Below, piece by piece: positions 1 to 9,935 of a stretch of DNA of 27,592 bases. Source of the DNA: Chara braunii. Its lineage: Eukaryota; Streptophyta; Charophyceae; Charales; Characeae. Within the stretch, counting starts at the first letter, position 1, and the number at the start of each line of letters is the position of its first letter. The notes below the pieces were generated by a model. It saw only the letters and a program-made list of their open reading frames with translations, did no database searches and had not been told where the DNA came from. A program made the position numbers and the translations under genes. The stretch covers positions 4,623,524 through 4,651,115 of the forward strand of contig BFEA01000044.1 in the NCBI GenBank assembly GCA_003427395.1, read 5' to 3'.

Positions 1-837
1 AAGACAAAAAATGAAGAGGAAGAGACGAGGAAGAAAGAGGGAGGAAGGAGAGACAAAGGAGAAGGATAAAGAAGAAGCCATAGCCGAGGTCGGGTGAGGA
101 AGAAGATGAAAGGGAGAAGGAAGAATTGACGAAGGTGAAGGCTGGCGGCCATAGCCGGGAGGTCAAAGGTTGACGAACACGAAGTTGAACGGCGTCGAGT
201 GGGGTTGACTAAGGCGTTGACCAACATTGGCCGGTGTTGACCCAAAGCATTGACCAAGTGATTGACCAAGTGATTGACCAATTTATTGACCAAGTGATTG
301 ACCAAGCTGGAGTGTGGTATAATCTTTCCAAGCCTTGGCCTATTCCTTTACCTTGTGGATGTACACACAACCTTGGTACTTGCTGAGTGTTTGCCTATCT
401 CTTCTTTCTGCATCGAGTCACTTCTGTCTAGGTGATAGTACTCTATGTATGAGGTCATAGAGTTGTGGTGACCAAGCCTACGCGGGACTTAGTAGGGCTA
501 CACCTACGTCTGACGACTAACGACCTGGGGAGAAGACCCCCAAGGACCAGTGCAGACCGACAGGTCGCTCAGTGTGGCGTGGTAGGCCTGAACTCCAATG
601 TGTAGGCTGCGCATCTAGCTGTCTTAGCCTTGAGGGGACTCCGCTGATCACGTCGTCCTATTTGCGGCGTTACATAATTCCTGAGGAGTTTGGGNGATCT
701 CCCTAAATGCCTCTTGATCAGCAGTAGAGTNTTGTAGTGACAACCGTAGTAGTAGAGGTAGTTTAGACGAGATTTAGTGTGTGGGTAAGTCTAAGTGGTG
801 AGGAGTGGAACCGTCANTGGGTTGTGCACCTACCACC
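1..837 (+). other. 5' leader (possibly LTR remnant) of the outer chromovirus
   Basis: No gene is visible here. The first ~120 bases are purine-rich (GAGGAAGAAG-like), followed by two GCCATAGCCG motifs (about 80 and 148), a cluster of TTGACC motifs (126-303), and unique-looking DNA up to the first gag ATG. Single N bases occur at 695, 731 and 817. Its position upstream of gag suggests leader or residual LTR of the plus-strand element. I could not find a primer-binding site or a clear match to the 3' LTR at 24967-25800, so the 5' LTR may lie partly outside the window. Confidence 0.4.
250..303 (+). repeat. 12-bp tandem repeat of ATTGACCAAGTG (five W-box-like cores)
   Basis: TTGACC starts at 250, 262, 274, 286 and 298, an exact 12-bp period; the fourth linker is variant. 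More TTGAC cores lie just upstream at 126, 170, 205, 217 and 237, and one inverted at 161-167. TTGAC[C/T] is the core of the W-box bound by plant WRKY factors. A regulatory role is inference. Confidence 0.8.
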
Positions 838-2289
838 ATGGACGACTATCCGATGTATTCCTTGCTCGTGGGGTTCTCCTTGTGCGGAACCCTCTGTCAG
901 TTCTTCTTTCCACTGGGATTATGGCGAACGGTTGCATGCAAAGTCATCACCAAGAGTGGTACTAAGACCTCCCCTTATACGAGAGAGCAGGAGGAGGAAG
1001 CCGCCATGATCTTTGCATAATAGAGGGCGAGGAGAGAGAAGAAAGAGTTGGAGAAGAAGGAAAAGAAGGTGGCCTTACTGCCAGAGAAGGCCAAGAAAGA
1101 GAAAGAGTAGGAGGAAGAATTGAAACGGTTGCAAAAACAGAAAGAGGAAGCAACAACAACCGTAAAAGAAGAGGAGGAAGAAGAAGAAGAAGAAGTAGAG
1201 ATTCCCCTGCAGAGAGGAACAGGGAGGAGTGTAAAAAGAGGGGAGTCTAGTGGTGGCCAGACCAAAGAGGCAAAGGTGGAGAAGTTGGTGACTGAATGGG
1301 TGACCAACCTAGCCNTCGGGGAGGAANAGGAAGCATCCGAAGCAATATTGTTTGTCCCTTTCAGGCGGAAAGGGAGGCGGTGGAACAGGAGTTAGAAAGA
1401 GAGGAGGATCCCCTGCGCTGACAGGCGAGGGAAGATGAAAAGAAGTTTAGAGTGGAAGTTGCACCTCGTGAGGGAGAGAACGAGGCAATTGGAGGCGGCA
1501 GAGAGAATGGAGAGAGAACTGAGGGTTGCTGAAGAGCGGCTGTGGAAACTGGGGGAACAGGCAGGCACTAATAGAAAATTAGAGTCTATCTCCCAAAACA
1601 TGGCTGCTATGTTGAACGCCCAACGAGTGCAGCTGCGTCATCTTAGGGGCCATGATATTGCGCTGCAGCCCATGCGCATGGGCTTCAAGGGTTTTGCACA
1701 GGATACGATGCTTCGCATCTCAAGCGAAATGCGCATCGCAATGGAAGGCACAGAAAAATTATGGACGGGTGCCATAGAAGGTGCCAAGATCGCCACTCCT
1801 AAGAAAGAGGAGATACGGCCACACCGTGGCAGAGCGTGTGAAGGTCAGATTCCTTGAACCCTATAGTGGGAAGAAGGGAGAGGACTTTGATAATTGGGAA
1901 GCCAATATCAAGTCCTATTTGCGCTTACAAACTATCGCGTCAGAATACCACGTTCTTGTGGCCTTCCAAGACCTGAAAGACGAAGCGGCGGAAGCGGCCA
2001 ATTTTGCTAGGTCGCTTGCATGCGCTGCCAAATGTGACAATGACATGGTCACATATTCGTCCATTTCTAATCTGAGTGAATTTTTGTCCACTCTCCACGA
2101 ACGCTTTGCAAACGTCACTAGGGGTATTAGGGCGTTTGACAAACTCCAAACGATCCATACGCGGCGGTGGAGGAGTGCACGAGCACTCAAACCCACTATG
2201 GATGATTTAGTCACTGTTCCTGGACATGGGGTCACTAAGACCCAACATTTCCAACTTTTCTACCGCGCCATGCCTGAGCAATTGCATGG
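838..2289 (+). pseudogene. gag: Outer chromovirus gag, N-terminal part, interrupted by the giant element
   Basis: Structural polyprotein of the plus-strand Ty3/gypsy element, decayed. The ATG at 838 sits in ACCACCATGG. The predicted product starts with a hydrophobic stretch (about residues 6-28), then basic residues, then a long Lys/Glu-rich coiled-coil-like region (1020-1350) with a Glu run near 1165-1197. A second helical region (1435-1800) follows, then a capsid-like domain (about 1835-2289) with the usual pattern of aromatic and hydrophobic positions, ending MPEQLHG. Breaks are adjacent TAA and TAG at 1018-1023, TAG at 1108, a frame change around 1360-1435 and another around 1790-1850. 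Ns lie at 1315 and 1327. The reading stops at 2289, where the LTR of the inserted element begins, and resumes at 20724. Identification as gag rests on position, on the continuing frame and on the knuckle downstream; no database comparison was possible. Confidence 0.75.
2286..2289. repeat. Target-site duplication, left copy (ATGG)
   Basis: ATGG abuts the left end of the giant element. ACGG abuts its right end at 20720-20723. The single T/C difference is a transition. Dropping the element and one 4-bp copy leaves the flanking gag frame continuous, which supports a 4-bp rather than 5-bp duplication. Confidence 0.55.
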
Positions 2290-5200
2290 TGTCGATCGAC
2301 GAAAGTTGTTTGCCGGCACGTCGACCAGGCCCTATACCACACACCATGTCTGTCACCCACAGGAGGGTCGATCGGGGCTTCTGTAACATGCAAGAGTGAC
2401 GTTAGTCCACATCCACATAAATAAAGACTAAAACAGACTTGGGACATAATCATAAGTCTCTCATAGTCCACCGTTGGGAAGGAACAAAAAACATACTTCC
2501 ATTTAGTCTAAAATAATTGGGTTCACTGCGCTACTCCCAACCCCAGGGATAGATCCTGATTCCAGGTCTGGAAAATCAGTTCGAGTTCCAATTGACCTCA
2601 CGAACAGTCTAGGACGAATCCTTCACCCGATGGGATGCCACCGGTAATGGGTCCGTTGATCCCACGAAATAGTACTCGAACTCTCAGTGTCTGAAGCAGA
2701 ATCGAGGGCCCATCACGGCCACTATTCACGGTCTAGTTTCACCATGGGTAGGTCGTGTTGCCTCAGGGAAAAGGAAACTCCAGAGACCTGGCTCAAACTC
2801 TGTAGTCCTCTCGGCCCAAGGTCTCAGCTATTTGATTCTGTTACTCCTGTTTCGGCCTAATTCCAAGCTTGATCTCTAATATCTGTTTTGGCCAATAAGT
2901 CCTGGTCTGAGTTTCAAGTACCAGCCTGGTCTCAAATGTCCCGGCTCGGTCCCAGCCTCGTCCGAACTTGGCCCCGGCCTTACCAGAGTTCCGGTCCGCC
3001 AAAGGTCCTAGTCCCTGTCTCGTCCAAAATCACTTACCCATCCAGAGTCACAGCCCGCCCGAAGTCACGGTCCCGTCCGAATCCAAAGCCACTATCTTTA
3101 TCCGAGGTCCCGATCCGTTCGCAGTTCCGACTCGCCCCGAAGTTCCGATTAGTGCACTATGCCTCAAACTGGCCTGAAGTCTCCAATGTCTCATTCTGGC
3201 CCGAGGTTCCCGACTGGTCCCAAGTTTCGGTCCCTGTATCGACGTCTCAACCCATCTCTGGCTCGATTCCGTGGTCCAAATGCCTCGGCGTGCTCACAAA
3301 GGTTCCGTTCAACCTGATGCCCGCACCGCGTCCCGAAGGCCCATTGTGTCCCAAAGGCCCGCTGTGTCCCAAAGACCCGTCTCAATTTGGTGTCCCGTCG
3401 TGTCGTGAAGGCCCTTTCCACACGCTCCTACATGCGCGGTGTCCCTGATGGCCCTTTCCAGGTGCGCCTCTGGTCTTGTTCGCGCGCAAGAGCGCGCTTA
3501 TGCACATGGCTCACCGCTTCCCGTCCCCGATCGTGGCGTCGCGTGGGTGACGTGACGCGCTCCGAACGTGCACGTGCGTTCACGCGTGTGCGTGTGTGTG
3601 CTGCTGCACGATCCTGATCCGTGTGCGCCCGTGTGCTGCCTCGCGATCCCGATCCACGCGCGCGCGTGTGCTGCCGCGGAATCTCGATCCGACCGTGTAG
3701 TGTGCGCGGGATTGCGCATGGCTTTCCACGCCCAATCCCGACAGTGCGCGCGTTCACACGAGGCTTCCCGCGCTCAATCCCGACGGTGCGCGCGTGCGCA
3801 ATTGTGTGTTGCTGCCCGATCTCGATCCGTCTATGCTGTGTGCGCATGTGTGCGCGCGATCACGCGTGACTTTCCACGCCCAACCCGGACAGTGCGCGCG
3901 TTCGCGCGCGGCTTCCCACGCTCAATCCTGACGGGGTGCGTGTTCGCAGTTGTGTGCTGCCGCGCAATCCCGATCTATCCGTGATGTGTGTGCGAGTGTG
4001 CGCGCGATCAACGCGTGATCCCTATCCGACCCTGCTGTGTGCGTGCATGTGCGTGCGATCAACGCGCGATCCCTATCCAATCGTGCTGTGCGCGTGGGTG
4101 TGCCCGCGATCAACGTGCAATCCCTATCCAATCGTGTTGTGCGCGCGTATGTGCACGCAATCACGCGCGGGCTCCCTCGCCTTATCACGACAGTGCACGC
4201 GTTCGCACGCGGCTTCACGAGCTCGATCTGGACGACACACACGTGTGCGCGCGATCCCATCCGACCGTGTTGTGTGCGCGCGTGAGCGCGCAATCGCTGC
4301 CGCCTAGGTCCTGATCACATGCACGTGCGCACAGAAGCGCACAACTTCGCCCCCTTCGATCTCGATCTTGCTCCAACGCGCTCTGAAGGGCGCCGCTGTG
4401 CACGACTATCCACAGCCTCAGGCGCGTCAGCGTGTCCTTTCCTCTAAGTCGCTCCTCCGCCGGTGCGCCTCAATCCCTTCACCCCGTGCATGCTCCCGTG
4501 ATCACCTTATGCGCCTGTATGTGCACCCATCGGAAATCCTTCTCCTCGTGCGCTCATAGGTGCGCATCTGCCAAAAAGCCCCGACCTTGAGCCCGGTTGG
4601 GCTTTTATGCTTTGTTGGGCCCTCTTCTCGGTGTGCCCCAGCGCCTTCGTGTGCTTCGGGCCGTTGACAAGTTGCAGCACCCCAGTACCACGGCTTTCCC
4701 GAGCCTATACCCAGGCCTGTTTGGGCCCCCAAAAAGTTTTCAGCGAAGGGGGCCTTTTCGTCAGGTACCGGGCCTTTTGCAGCGCCCTGGTACCGGAGCT
4801 CCTTCCAAACCTAGATCCGGGCCTGTCGTCCCGTGGTCCCCACATGAAAGGCACCGGGCCTTATAGAATTCCGCAAATCCCGAACCCTTGAATAAGTAAT
4901 CGCATGACCCGAAGGCCCTTTTTCCCAACCTTAGGCCCGCAGTCCTTTTTAGGTCCCACTCACAACCCAAACGCAACGGTCCCGTGTGCGCTCACTTAGC
5001 ATTCTCTCTCAAATTTGGACCTCATGGCGAACTTTTAGTGTTACCGCTGCTTAGTCGGCCCGAGGGCTCATCACAATAGTCGGCCCCTTCCATTGTTTCG
5101 TCCACTGTCCGACTCTTAGCGTGAGTCCGGCCCTCTTGCCCTCGCCCTTCATTTGAAGCTTCTGGCACCTCTGCTGCAGTAGCCGTTTCTTTATGTCTTG

Positions 5201-5410
5201 GCGGTGATTGTGTACGTAAATGAAGCCCACTCGAAGCTCATGAATCTGCTTTTTCCAGACCCCTCGATCTCGATACTTGTTGCGCGAATATAATATCGTC
5301 CCCTTTTAATGTCGGCAGTTTTCCCGCCAGACAAAACAACTGAATCCAAGGTTCCGCAAATTTTTTCTTCAAGGAAGTAAAGGGCGGCGTAAGGCTGGAG
5401 CTGCCCGGCT
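2290..5410 (-). repeat. 3' LTR of the giant element (left copy)
   Basis: This 3121-bp sequence aligns along its whole length with 17547-20719. It starts TGTCGATCGAC on the plus strand. Its inner end (GCCCGGCT) has lost the CGACA seen in the other copy. Over the first ~200 bp I count roughly one difference in ten, nearly all transitions. It contains a CG/TG-alternating block (about 3540-4310) with a 51-bp tandem repeat. A TATAAGG on the minus strand at 4859-4865 is a weak promoter candidate. It lacks a ~51-bp segment present at about 18057-18107. Apparent ORFs inside it look like composition artefacts. Confidence 0.93.
3981..4160. repeat. 51-bp tandem repeat in the left LTR
   Basis: Units start at 3981, 4032, 4083 and 4134. 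Each contains a GTG.TGTG start, a CG/TG alternating stretch, GCGATCAACG and ATCCCTATCC. The same period recurs at the matching place in the right LTR. Longer, more degenerate repeats (about 148 bp, beginning CACGCCCAA at 3727 and 3875) lie just before it. Confidence 0.85.
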
Positions 5411-5504
5411 GGTTTTGCTCTTTTTTTTTTAGGGGAGTACCCCCCCCATTCTCGACGTCCCGGCGAGCCATCTCGGTGTATTAAGGAATGTTGACTCCTA
5501 ATCC
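5411..5504 (-). other. Polypurine-tract region of the giant element
   Basis: On the minus strand this non-coding stretch runs from the end of the integrase tail to the 3' LTR. It holds a G-run (5441-5447) and A10-GAG (5430-5418), the best candidate for the plus-strand primer. Seven bases (CAAAACC) separate this tract from the LTR, and the LTR start itself is mutated, so the exact priming site is uncertain. Confidence 0.5.
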
Positions 5505-5860
5505 CTACCAATCAACCCCAAGATTGCCCGCACCGCTTTCGTCGGGTCTTTCTCTCTTGCTTCCTTTTCTTGGCCCGTTTTTTCTGCAGCGATGTCCATT
5601 TTCATCTTTGGCTATGACTACCTTGCCTTTAACAACCTTCTTAACCTCGCGTTTCCTTTCCCGCCTTAGCGTGGCTGACCCTAAGACCTTTCGTTTTGTT
5701 TTCTTTTTGTTTTTTATCTGGTTGTTTCTCACACCTAAGACTTTGCCCCGACTCCTTTTTGTAGCCCTTTTAGAAGATTCTCCTTTCTCATAAGTGGACG
5801 GCTTAAACCCCTCCATGAGTCCTGTCGGGGGCTCTTCTGGAGGTCCTACCAGTTTCTCCT
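5505..5860 (-). pseudogene. Lysine/arginine-rich C-terminal tail of the giant element's integrase
   Basis: A ~118-residue open stretch follows the integrase with a frame change near 5860. It begins EKLVGPPEEPPTG and becomes very rich in Lys and Arg (for example NQIKNKKKTKRK). It ends at a stop just before the polypurine region. No chromodomain is recognisable, unlike in the outer element. A nuclear-localisation or DNA-binding role is plausible from composition only. It could also be a separate small ORF rather than an integrase extension. Confidence 0.55.
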
Positions 5861-7234
5861 CAACGTTCTCCTTTCCCCTCGTTCTTTAAATATTTTTAGA
5901 CGTGCACCGGACACCGGTTCCTTCCATCTAGCTCCATCCAACTCCTCAAGCAGGTAAGCCCCGCCCTCTAATCTTTTAGTTACACGATATGGTCCCATCC
6001 ACCTGTTCGCCAGTTTCCCTATCCACGTCCTCTCCATAGCAGAATCATAGAGTAAGACTAAACTCCCAATAGGTATTCCTTCCTGCCTAACTCAAAGGTT
6101 TTTATCCCTCCTTTCCTTGTCCTTCCTCTTTTGGACTTTCAGTTTTTCTATAGCGTCCAGGGTGCTATCCTCGAGTGTCTCAACTATTTGCCTAATCCTA
6201 GCATTTAGTAACTGCTCTCTAATTGATACCTCCTCCCAGTCAATTTTCGCCCACGAGTCCATATGGAATTCTATGGGTAAAGGGCAATGCATCCCGAACC
6301 ATAAGGTGTAGGGCGGGTACCCGGTGGTGGATCGGACTGTAACGTTAACAGCCCAGACTGCAAATCTCTTATACTTTGGCCACCTCTTCTCTTTTTCCTC
6401 GCACCATTTGGCGAGAGCATTCACTAACGATTGGTGTCCCCGCTCAACAGGGGTGTTAGCCTGAGGGTGGTATGTCGTGGACAATGAGACTCGGATTCCC
6501 GCTCTTTGGAGAAGGGTCCGAACTTCTTTAACCATGAACTCCGACCCCCTGTCCATGAAGATCTTCCCGACACATCCATATCGAGTGATATATTCTGTCA
6601 GATACTCACTAACCGCTTTTCCCGTCTTCTGACGCAGGGTTCACACTTCTACGAATCCAGTAAGGTCGTCCCTGATTTCCATTATAATATTATTTCCACC
6701 TTCACCTTTGGGCATCTTGACTAAGTCCACATGAACTTTCTGCCCTATCGCGGTCGGATAGGAAGGAAACAACGGTTTCTTATACTTGACTATGACTCTT
6801 TTCTGACATTTCACACATGTTTGGCAGTAGGACTCTACATCTCTATATAAGCCATCCCACCAGTAAAGATTCTTGACCTTGTCAAAAGTACCTTTCACCC
6901 CTCTATGTCCTCCAACGATCCCATCGTGAAGCTTCACCATTATTTCTTTCTGCTCGCCCTCATCAAAGACTACTCTCATCGGCATACCGCTCTTAGGTGG
7001 CCTCTTAAAGAGGTGGCCTGCCTTAAGACAGTATTGTTGAGCTTCCTTCCTGAGCTTATCATCGACCTCAGTCTCGACTATGAGATATGTCCCTATTTGG
7101 TAGTACTTACCAGTATAGAGGTTCTCTAGGAACAGAGAGGCACCATTAGTACTAGGCTCCATCTTTAACGAGTCTATTTCCATCTGTAAAAACTTATCAA
7201 CCCTTCCAGGCGATCCCAAATTCCCTTCTTCCAG
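5846..7234 (-). pseudogene. int: Giant element integrase (HHCC + DD35E)
   Basis: Integrase inserts the cDNA into the host chromosome. A single frame runs through the whole segment. The zinc-binding region shows HDGIVGGH (two His, near 6928-6905), then CQTCVKC (near 6826-6806). The first catalytic Asp is in HVDLVKMPKG (about 6727). The second is in MDRGSEF (6553), and the Glu lies exactly 35 residues later in VERG (about 6445). A conserved TGYPPYTLWFGMHCPLP block follows, then an SH3-like GKLANRWMGPYRV segment near 6010. The frame is broken by a TGA just after 6641 and a TAA at 6092-6094; otherwise all catalytic positions are kept. Confidence 0.9.
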
Positions 7235-8483
7235 CGGGATTCGAGATAATCCATCCGCAACCGAGTTCTTAGCCCCAAATATCCGTTCAACGACATAATC
7301 GAACATCCTTATGTGCATGAGTCACCAAGTAATGGTAGGGTTTGTCAAGGAGAAGTCTTTTTATAATACAGCAGCTACTGTTGTTGGATCAACCCGTAAC
7401 ACAAATCTCTGTTCGTAAATATAATGTCGAAAAACATTCAAGCAATGCAGCACCCCGATAACCTCTTTCTTAAATTGTGAATAGTTTCTTTCGGTGGTGT
7501 TCAGTGTTTTACTCTCGAATCTGAGGGGTCTTTCCTTACCATTAGGATCTTTTTGAGCCAAGACTCCACCGACGGATGCCGGCCCTGCATCGGTGCATAC
7601 TACAAATGGTCTCCTCCCTTCATCTTCAAAATAAGGAACACCTAGGACTTGACCTCCTTCCTTAATCTCATCCTTCAACACTTTTACTGCACCCTCTTGT
7701 TCACTCGTCCATTTCCATTCCACCCCTTTACGTAGTAACCTTCTCAATGGCTCTGCATTTTCAGCGTACGCTTTTATGAAGTTCTTCCAGAACCTGACCG
7801 CACCTAAAAACTGTCGTATGTCTGTAATATGTCGAAGCGGAGTAGGCCAATTCATAAGTTTTTCTAGTTTCGTCGGGTCCGGTCGCCTGCCATTTTTGTC
7901 ACAAATATAGCCTAATATCTTGATGGAAGATACTGCCTACCTACTTTTGGTCCCACTCACCGTGAGATTCGCGTCTTCTAGTTTCACTAGCACCTTTTTT
8001 ATGTCGTCATCGTGAGTTGCGACGAACTTCCTTACTCGAGGCCTCACCTCAGTCTCATCCTTTTCGCACGGCCCTTTGATTGGAAAGTCATATGGGAAAA
8101 CTTCCACCAAATTCGGTATAAGCTCCCCCAACATTGTCACCATCACTCTTTGAAAAACTGCAACGCCGTTGGTCCATTCCATCGCCACCACCATCATCTG
8201 GATTAATCCCAATGGCGTGTGCATCGCAGTTAAGTGTCGGTCCCTATAGTCGAGCGGAATCTCATCGTATCCAGAGAAAAGATCGCAGACGGAATAAATT
8301 GAACGTCCAGCTGACCCTTCGGATATGAGATCTGCATTTGGAATGGAACCTACGTCTCTAATCGTGACCTTCTTTGTTTTCTGCAGGTCTTGTATCCACC
8401 GTAGCTTCCCATTTTACTTTCGTATGAAGAACCACATGTTCGCGTAGGCACTCTCACACGGTTCCTCTACGAACGTCCTGCTT
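7235..8483 (-). pseudogene. pol: Giant element reverse transcriptase and RNase H
   Basis: RT copies the RNA and RNase H removes it. One frame continues from about 8483 into the integrase. RT motif A is seen in CDLFSGYDEIPLD. The block before the active site reads EWTNGVAVFQRVM, a variant of the usual LTNAPATFQ. The catalytic loop reads FPYDFPIKGP, so the first Asp of the expected (Y/F)xDD is Tyr and the enzyme should be inactive. RNase H follows with CTDAGP, the Glu in FKKEV and the Asp in LRVDPTT. GAKNSVADGLSR ends the domain. Stops fall in FIRK*NGK (near 8430), at 7937-7939, at 7361-7363 and near 7320. I place the start by similarity because the upstream reading changes frame near 8470-8485. 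Confidence 0.9.
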
Positions 8484-9083
8484 TTTCCTTCAGGAAGTCC
8501 ACTATCATCTCCTTCCATCCAGCGTCATTCCACTGTACATGCGGAACCATATAGATCCTTGCGGGTTTAGCATACCGCGGGTTTATTCGCTCTCTCTCCA
8601 CGTCAGAGAAGGCCACCGCCTTGTCGCATGCTCTTAGTGTCTCTATTATCAGTTCTCTCTTCTCCTCGGTTATGTTTCCATCTCCTATGTTCATCCCTTT
8701 CAAGCGCTCGTCCGTACTTCTTTGCCCCTCTATGGCTTTTCGTTCCCTGATCATCAAGGTAATTTTCTCCTCAGCGATCCCTATCTCTCCCGTCCTGTCA
8801 CGACTAACCGCAGCCGGCTCAACTTTTTTGGCTACGGTTTTGTATCTTTTCCCCCCGCCGTGTGGGGGGGATTCCTCCAAAAAGACAGGTTTATGCACCC
8901 TCCGAACTCTTCGTCATCGCTTTCCTTTGGGTAAACTGCCCCGTCTACCACATATTTACCTTTCAAATCTTCAATCTCAATTCTCTTCCCTTTTACTTTA
9001 TGAGGCCCTAGGGTGAGCTCCTCCGGAATCATTTGGCAACTCCACGTCATTAACTAGCCTTTACTCTGCAGGGAAACTTTGCG
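8467..9083 (-). pseudogene. Protease-RT connector of the giant polyprotein
   Basis: This linker joins protease to RT in two readings. From 9083 to 8832 it is in the same frame as gag-protease, with stops just after the protease. At about 8890 the reading moves to another frame, open from 8898 to 8467. The shift coincides with C7 and G6 homopolymers (8858-8872), a typical place for a slip or sequencing error. The second part contains NPRYAKPARIYMVPHVQWND, which resembles the segment found just before RT in Ty3/gypsy polyproteins. No separate enzyme domain is visible. Confidence 0.6.
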
Positions 9084-9935
9084 TCATTTATCAAACTCAT
9101 TCACGGTTTTCAGTGTAACCCTGCTTCCCTCAGGCCCATCTATGGTGACGGTATGACTTCCATCTCGCTGATTTTCGGTGGTGGCATTAACATGTGTCAA
9201 CCAAGTCCTCCCAAGGATTAGCTCCGATGAACAATGTTCCGCCGTGAATACTGGCACGGTGGCCTCGACTTCAGCCACCACCACCCTAACTTTATGACAT
9301 ACTCCAAGCGCTGGCTGCCGCAATTTGTTAGCTGATACCATGATCATGGCAACGCTCCTATCTACTTCTAGTCCAAGTTTTCGCGTTACCTCATCTTCAC
9401 AAACCGTTGATTCTGAACCATCATCCACAATAGCCTCCATCCTAACTCCATTCACAGTCGCGTTTAGTTTTCCACTACCAAGGGCATAGAAGTAACTGCT
9501 TCCACCCTCGATAGTCTCTCCTTCTTTCTCTACCCATTTTTCTGCTACCAACATATAAGTCTTTGCCTCCACTTTAGAGTCTCCAGCGCTCGTTGCCTCT
9601 GGTAACGGCACCTTAGCCTTCTTCATCATTCCTATCAGTTCATCCCTCGCAGGGCCACAACCGGCTATGAACTCCTTAAGAGTAACGGGGATGGGCATGT
9701 CCATCGCTCTTTTTAACGGTTCTCTCAGGTCTACTTCGTCCAGTGTGCTTTTTAACTATAATTTCTTAAGCCCTCTTTTTCTAGGGGACAGGGGTGACTT
9801 AGGCGACTCCACCTGCTCATCCGTCATGGGTTGATCCGGGTCTTCTTTCTTCCCGTGACTCGACTCCCCAACTCCTTGGGTACAGACTAAAATCTCGCCA
9901 TCGCTCATCGTTTCCTCAAACTTTATAGAGGAGAC
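9084..9935 (-). pseudogene. pro: Giant element aspartic protease
   Basis: Retropepsin-like protease that would cut the polyprotein. It continues gag in the same frame past the TGA at 9936. An acidic Ser/Pro-rich linker comes first, with one TAG near 9764. The domain from about 9704 has the active-site region AIVDDGSESTV (about 9434-9402) and the second conserved block ELILGRTWL (about 9224-9198). The usual active site is D-S/T-G-S/A; here the second position is Asp (DDGS), which is unusual and may weaken activity. It ends at a TGA (9084). Confidence 0.8.

Noticed and set aside
2888-3448. Pro/Ser-rich 186-codon frame in the left LTR as a gene
   Set aside because: The matching region of the right LTR has indels that change the frame, and composition reflects repeated TCCCAG/TCCGA-type words.
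3981-4160. Regular 51-bp repeats considered as a CRISPR array
   Set aside because: The whole unit repeats with no unique spacers, and the context is an LTR.
3428-4314. Overlapping long open frames rich in Arg, Cys and Val on both strands of the left LTR (and at 18990-19714)
   Set aside because: They follow the CG/TG-alternating tandem repeats, which lack stop words in several frames. Frames are not consistent between the two LTRs and no domain is seen.
5488-5793. Plus-strand hydrophobic frame as a membrane protein
   Set aside because: It is the antisense of the Lys-rich integrase tail, where Lys codons read as Phe/Leu codons on the other strand.
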